From Prevotella sp. HUN102 (GTDB lineage: Bacteria; Bacteroidota; Bacteroidia; Bacteroidales; Bacteroidaceae): 64,000 nt of DNA. The notes below the pieces were generated by a model, which saw nothing but the letters and a program-made list of their open reading frames with translations, was not told where the DNA came from and searched no databases. Positions 60,390-64,000 of this stretch are shown here, in pieces. The stretch lies in the NCBI RefSeq assembly GCF_000688375.1, contig NZ_JIAF01000004.1, positions 372,001-436,000 of the forward strand, written 5' to 3'. Each line of letters opens with the position of its first letter. Within the stretch, counting starts at the first letter, position 1. The position numbers and the translations under genes were made by a program.

Positions 60390-60515
60390 TTTTCAATTCT
60401 CCGAAGAATGGCGTGCAATCTTCGCACGTTTGCCTTGCATTCTTCGCTAAAATGGATTGCAATCTTCGCAAGATTGGAAACCAAGTTTTTATCTATTGAT
60501 TATCAAGCACTTAAG
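60390..60515 (+). repeat. intergenic repeat family 1, copy G
   Basis: Words CCGAAGAATGG, CAATCTTCGCACG, CATTCTTCGC and CAATCTTCGCAAG, then the flank TTTTTATCTATTGATTATC, which resembles the flank of copies A and C, same orientation. The remainder of the 60230-60785 gap is AT-rich without a gene. Confidence 0.7.
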
Positions 60516-60738
60516 AAATGCAAAGCAAGCAACAGACAGGATGGCATTGAATTGCTGTCGGATAAGATATTCAATGGATAAACGAAGTGCAGGAATATGA
60601 AGAACTCGAGAGAGACATTCATTGATGCAGAAGATAAAAACGTGTAAAACAAAAAGCAATCAGCTACACAAATATACATATTTCGCTCATTTTCAAGCAT
60701 TTTAACAAAAGAAGTAAACAGATAGAAGTATTTTTCAC

Positions 60739-60746
60739 TATCTTTG
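60739..60746 (+). promoter_or_regulatory. -7 box of the alpha-amylase gene
   Basis: TATCTTTG, 40 bases before the ATG at 60786. No clear -33 box. Confidence 0.45.
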
Positions 60747-60785
60747 TTCACTTTTTATCACAATTCAAATAATTAAAAATTTTAA

Positions 60786-63032
60786 ATGAAACGACTTTCA
60801 ACCTTTTTCTTTGGGCTTATTGTGCCCTTAATGATGCTTGCCCAAGGGTGGCCAAGCAATTACGGAGGCGTTATGCTTCAAGGTTTTTACTGGGACTCGC
60901 ACGCCGATTCCAAATGGACTGTACTTGAAAGCCAAGCCGACGAACTTTCAAAGTTTTTCGACATCATCTGGGTTCCATTCTCAGGAAACTGTCAGAACGA
61001 CAAGAGTATGGGATACAATCCTGTATGGTGGTTTGACAATACGAGTGGTTTCGGCAACGAAGCCGAACTGCGCTCGATGATTCAGGCCTACAAGAAGCGC
61101 GGAACTGCCATAATGGAGGATGTCGTGCTCAACCATAAGGGTGGTGTTAAAGACTGGTGCGACTTCGCTACCGAGCATTGGAACGGCAACGAAATTTCTT
61201 GGACGCTTGCCGATATTTGTGCAAACGACGACGGTGGCGACACTCGCAATCACGACTTTCTTGTCAGCGGCGCAAATGATGAGGGCGATGACTTCAAAGG
61301 TCTTCGCGACCTCGACCATACAAGTGCCAATGTGCAGAAGAACATAAAGCTCTATCTCGACTATCTGCTCAACGACCTCGGATACGGCGGCTTCCGCTAT
61401 GATATGGTAAAGGGCTATGCAGCCTATTATGTAGGAATGTACAATGCTTCTGCGAAGCCTAAGTTCTCGGTAGGCGAGTATTGGGATGGCAATGCAGATG
61501 CTGTTAAAGGATGGATTACGAGAACAAGTGGTGCACCAAATTCTAACGGAGCAATACAGTCTGCCGCATTCGATTTCCCATTGAAGGACATCATCAACAG
61601 TCATTTCAATAATAATAACTTTACGGGCTTCTACGATAAAGGACTTGCCGGAAGAGAAGATATCAACCGATACAGCGTAACCTTCGTAGACAATCACGAT
61701 ACATACAGAGACGACAACAGGCTTAAAAACAACGTTTTGGCGGCAAACGCCTTTATTTTGGCTCTGCCCGGCACTCCCTGTATCTTCCTTCCTCACTGGC
61801 AGGCACACAAGGAAGAACTGAAAAAGATGATTATGGCACGCAAGGCTGCCGGAATTACCAACCAAAGTAAAGTGTATGACGAGCAGAAAGGCAACGGAAG
61901 CATCATTACCACGCAGGGATTAACAGGCAGCATCAAGATGATTGCAGGCTATGTAACAGATGCAGATCTCACAGGCTACACGCTTATTTCAACAGGCACA
62001 ACTGAAAATCCGAACTACGCTTTCTACCTTAGCAACAATATTGTACCAGTCTACAATACGCTGATGGCTACTCAAGTGAACATTGCCGACGGTGCTTCGG
62101 AAGAAAAACTGCTCACCTACGACGCAAACGAACACACCGTTTACTTTGCGAACAATCAGAAATGGCCTGAAGTCTATGCGTGGGCGTGGGACGGCAACAA
62201 CGAATCTCCCAATTATACTGGCGGCCATTGGCCCGGAACGAAGTGTACCAAGACGGATATGAAGACCAAGGAAGGCTACGAAATCTGGAAATGGACTTAT
62301 ACGGACACTATGAGCGACAATTCAAAAATTTTGTTCAACATAGGAAATGACCAGACTAAGACAAGCGATCAGGACTTTATCAACGGTGGATACTACAACG
62401 CCGGAGGCTTGACAGCAGAGGAAACTACGGCTATCAATTCGCTCATCGACCGCAATTTCACAGCCGGACAGCGCAGCACTATCTGCCTGCCGTTCAACCT
62501 TTCTGCCGAAGAACTCAAGACACTCAACGGAAAGGTGTATGAACTGGAGAGCGAGAACAGCGGCGTGCTCCGCTTCCGTGAGGTGGATGTACTGGAAGCA
62601 TACAAGCCTTACATCTTCGTAGCCAATGCAACAGGCAAGAGTATGCAGCCATTGAAGAACAAGGAATGGCTGAAGGGCAATCCCATTACCGTAACGAAAG
62701 GCAATTTCTCGTTCAAGGGTACAATGGAGAAGATATCAGTGCGCCCCATCGCCTCGACAAACTATTTTGCCTACAATGCCGCTGACGGAAAATTCGTGAA
62801 GGCCGGCAAGGAATACGGCATCAGCGTGAAGCCTACCGTCTGCTATTTCTACAGCAATTCGGATGCACACGCAAAGCAGATGGTGCTCGAAGACAAGGTA
62901 AGCAACGCCATCGCAACCATAGAAGTGGAAACAACGGGCGACAATGCAACCTACAACATTGCCGGACAAAGAGTAGACGCGAACTACAAGGGCATCGTTA
63001 TCCGTAATGGCAAAAAGTTTGTGAACAGATAA
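60786..63032 (+). CDS. secreted alpha-amylase (GH13)
   Basis: A 748-residue exported starch-degrading enzyme. Signal peptide 1-19 (LIVPLMMLAQ), catalytic barrel about 25-345 with the nucleophile Asp206 (GGFRYDMVKGY), acid/base Glu231 (SVGEYWD) and Asp305 (TFVDNHDT). A starch-binding-like module follows (about 450-530: VYFANNQKWPEVYAWAWDG), then a beta-sandwich and a C-terminal sorting-like segment (ATYNIAGQRVDANYKG, IVIRNGKKFV) that resembles type IX-secreted or surface-attached proteins. Not part of a visible sus cluster. It has its own promoter; a 63-codon gene follows. Confidence 0.9.
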   Translation: MKRLSTFFFGLIVPLMMLAQGWPSNYGGVMLQGFYWDSHADSKWTVLESQADELSKFFDIIWVPFSGNCQNDKSMGYNPVWWFDNTSGFGNEAELRSMIQAYKKRGTAIMEDVVLNHKGGVKDWCDFATEHWNGNEISWTLADICANDDGGDTRNHDFLVSGANDEGDDFKGLRDLDHTSANVQKNIKLYLDYLLNDLGYGGFRYDMVKGYAAYYVGMYNASAKPKFSVGEYWDGNADAVKGWITRTSGAPNSNGAIQSAAFDFPLKDIINSHFNNNNFTGFYDKGLAGREDINRYSVTFVDNHDTYRDDNRLKNNVLAANAFILALPGTPCIFLPHWQAHKEELKKMIMARKAAGITNQSKVYDEQKGNGSIITTQGLTGSIKMIAGYVTDADLTGYTLISTGTTENPNYAFYLSNNIVPVYNTLMATQVNIADGASEEKLLTYDANEHTVYFANNQKWPEVYAWAWDGNNESPNYTGGHWPGTKCTKTDMKTKEGYEIWKWTYTDTMSDNSKILFNIGNDQTKTSDQDFINGGYYNAGGLTAEETTAINSLIDRNFTAGQRSTICLPFNLSAEELKTLNGKVYELESENSGVLRFREVDVLEAYKPYIFVANATGKSMQPLKNKEWLKGNPITVTKGNFSFKGTMEKISVRPIASTNYFAYNAADGKFVKAGKEYGISVKPTVCYFYSNSDAHAKQMVLEDKVSNAIATIEVETTGDNATYNIAGQRVDANYKGIVIRNGKKFVNR

Positions 63033-63118
63033 AAAGCTGCTTTCAGGAAGACAGACCAATGTTTTTGGCTTGTCTTCCATAAAGCAGAGCCAATCAAAAA
63101 GACAGAGATTATATTTAG

Positions 63119-63310
63119 ATGAAGATGAAAAATAGAATAAAATATATTCAGCCGCAAATCAAATGCGTGGAACTTGATAACGAAACGATAATGGCAGCTT
63201 CCCCAATAACGCAAGACACGGATGAGGCAACCACACCGTCAGGTCCAATAGAAGCGGGAGGCAAGGAGACCGATATGTCTTTGAAGCCTTGGGAAGCATT
63301 TGAAGACTAA
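63119..63310 (+). CDS. 63-residue small protein, possible peptide precursor
   Basis: A short gene 86 bases after the amylase gene. N-terminus basic (MKMKNRIKYIQPQIKCVELD), then ETIMAASPITQD, and an acidic, Gly/Thr/Ser-rich C-terminal half ending KPWEAFED. I recognise a family resemblance to small Bacteroidales proteins that begin KKYIxPxxxxVEL and have an LLAxS-like step in the middle; their role is unknown. There is no hydrophobic signal peptide. It could be a modified-peptide precursor or a type IX-linked small protein. Composition supports real coding. Confidence 0.6.
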   Translation: MKMKNRIKYIQPQIKCVELDNETIMAASPITQDTDEATTPSGPIEAGGKETDMSLKPWEAFED

Positions 63311-63596
63311 CGTTTAAACAAAAAACAAAAGTCTGAAACAGAAGAATACAAGGAAATCGACAGACAAGTATTCCGTAAAGAACAATACAGGAAAAGCAAG
63401 TTCTTTACAATTTTTCTCGTCTGCTGGTTTCCTTGTTTTTATTTAGTCTATCCTTGAATTAGATTTTATTTCCTTATGCAAGTTCAAGATAGCTCTATCG
63501 TGAAAAGAATCCGAATTGCCTTAATTTTTCAATGGTTGGAAATAACGTCTTTTCCTTGCTCTAAAGGAAGCGATAACGCCAACAAATACCGGGCAT

Positions 63597-63700
63597 AAAT
63601 TTACATACGGTCAGACGAAAATTTATATACGGTCGGAAATTTACGGGGAACCGTATAGAAAAACATTTATATACGGTTGGAAATTTTGGGCTAACCGTAT
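63597..63700. repeat. ATACGGT direct and inverted repeats
   Basis: Three direct copies of AATTTAYATACGGTYRGA (63597, 63619 and 63664 regions). The last two each pair with a downstream ACCGTAT to form neighbouring hairpins with related loops (GGAAATTTACGGGG and GGAAATTTTGGGCT). The second is followed by GCTTTTTC and may terminate transcription. The rest of 63311-63736 holds no gene. Confidence 0.65.
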
Positions 63701-63736
63701 GCTTTTTCAAGCCTTCCGGGCAACTCACTTGTTGGC

Positions 63737-64000
63737 TTATTCCGAACGCTGGCGTAGCTTCAGGCGTTCCTTCAACTGCATCAGTTCGTCGTGTTTTTCC
63801 TCGCCTGCCTTGCGTCCGATGTCAATCATATCTGCAATGGCACTCGGCTTGAAACTCGTAACGCCGTAATCGCCGAGGTCGGGATTGATGTAGATGTCGG
63901 TATTTCTGCAATTCTCGTTGTACTTCCGAATGTCGGGACGCTCTGCCAACCATTGCAAAACGCCTCCCAGATTCTTGAGAAAGGCGAACGGCGACTTGTA
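63737..64000 (-). CDS. patatin-like phospholipase, C-terminal part
   Basis: The last 87 codons of a gene that continues past the right edge. The segment NTDIYINPDLGDYGVTSFKP followed by IADMIDIGRKAGEEK is the C-terminal part of the patatin domain (the conserved DLG with the catalytic Asp, here in NPDLGDYG). The catalytic Ser and the rest are outside the window. Such enzymes hydrolyse phospholipids, and Bacteroidetes forms often carry an outer-membrane barrel that would have followed the patatin; no barrel is present here, so this would be the short form. Confidence 0.75.
   Translation of the reverse strand, partial: YKSPFAFLKNLGGVLQWLAERPDIRKYNENCRNTDIYINPDLGDYGVTSFKPSAIADMIDIGRKAGEEKHDELMQLKERLKLRQRSE

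Overview
The window comes from a Bacteroidales genome, most likely Prevotella or a close relative. The evidence is a SusC/RagA transporter, a GLPGLI protein, NigD-like and DUF4292 lipoproteins, the dut-TPR-DUF4292-EnvC gene order, and Bacteroidetes-type promoters (TTTG, 19-21 bases, TAnnTTTG) found repeatedly upstream of genes. Shine-Dalgarno sequences are mostly absent. Genes are AT-moderate and intergenic regions AT-rich. No rRNA, tRNA or CRISPR array was seen.

Layout. 1-1995: a SusC-like receptor cut by the left edge and broken by a one-base frameshift in its signal peptide. 2716-8078: a C69 dipeptidase and a threonine-catabolism group (divergent tdh and kbl, then a threonine aldolase). 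8221-13358: lipoprotein, acyltransferase, ddl, a pseudouridine synthase, a PASTA protein and rpmH, all leftward. 13577-18050: efp, a glycosyltransferase, radC, a SufT-like protein and lpxH. 18545-20888: pta-ackA. 21074-23603: a type II restriction-modification system with a control protein. 24249-29331: a secreted leucine-rich-repeat protein, cdaA, folP and an IS30 transposase. 29773-36564: small secreted and membrane proteins, a methyltransferase, an HHH protein, VanZ-like and CYTH proteins, prfB and an acyl-CoA ligase. 37494-40334: a four-domain sulfur/thiol protein and a MarR regulator. 40532-45517: an envelope operon starting with dut. 45639-51622: dgt, a YqiA-HAD fusion and a Dna2-like nuclease-helicase. 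51689-55137: a GLPGLI/outer-membrane barrel pair. 56119-60229: a small membrane protein, a NimA-like protein, pdxS, pdxT and an unusual kinase-AraC fusion. 60786 to the end: a secreted alpha-amylase, a small peptide gene and a patatin cut by the right edge.

The most notable system is the vitamin B6 locus. pdxS and pdxT synthesise PLP. The convergent neighbour is a ThiD/PdxK-like kinase domain that has lost its catalytic residues and is fused to an AraC DNA-binding domain, which suggests a vitamer-sensing regulator. Between pdxS and pdxT lie a terminator and three 9-bp direct repeats at an exact 21-bp period.

The intergenic DNA also carries structure. One repeat family (alternating GCGAAGAATG and CATTCTTCGC) has at least seven copies, and two of these belong to a ~290-bp element with a preserved reading frame. 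A second family is built on ACAAGG-type words. Two orphan promoter-terminator pairs look like small RNA genes.
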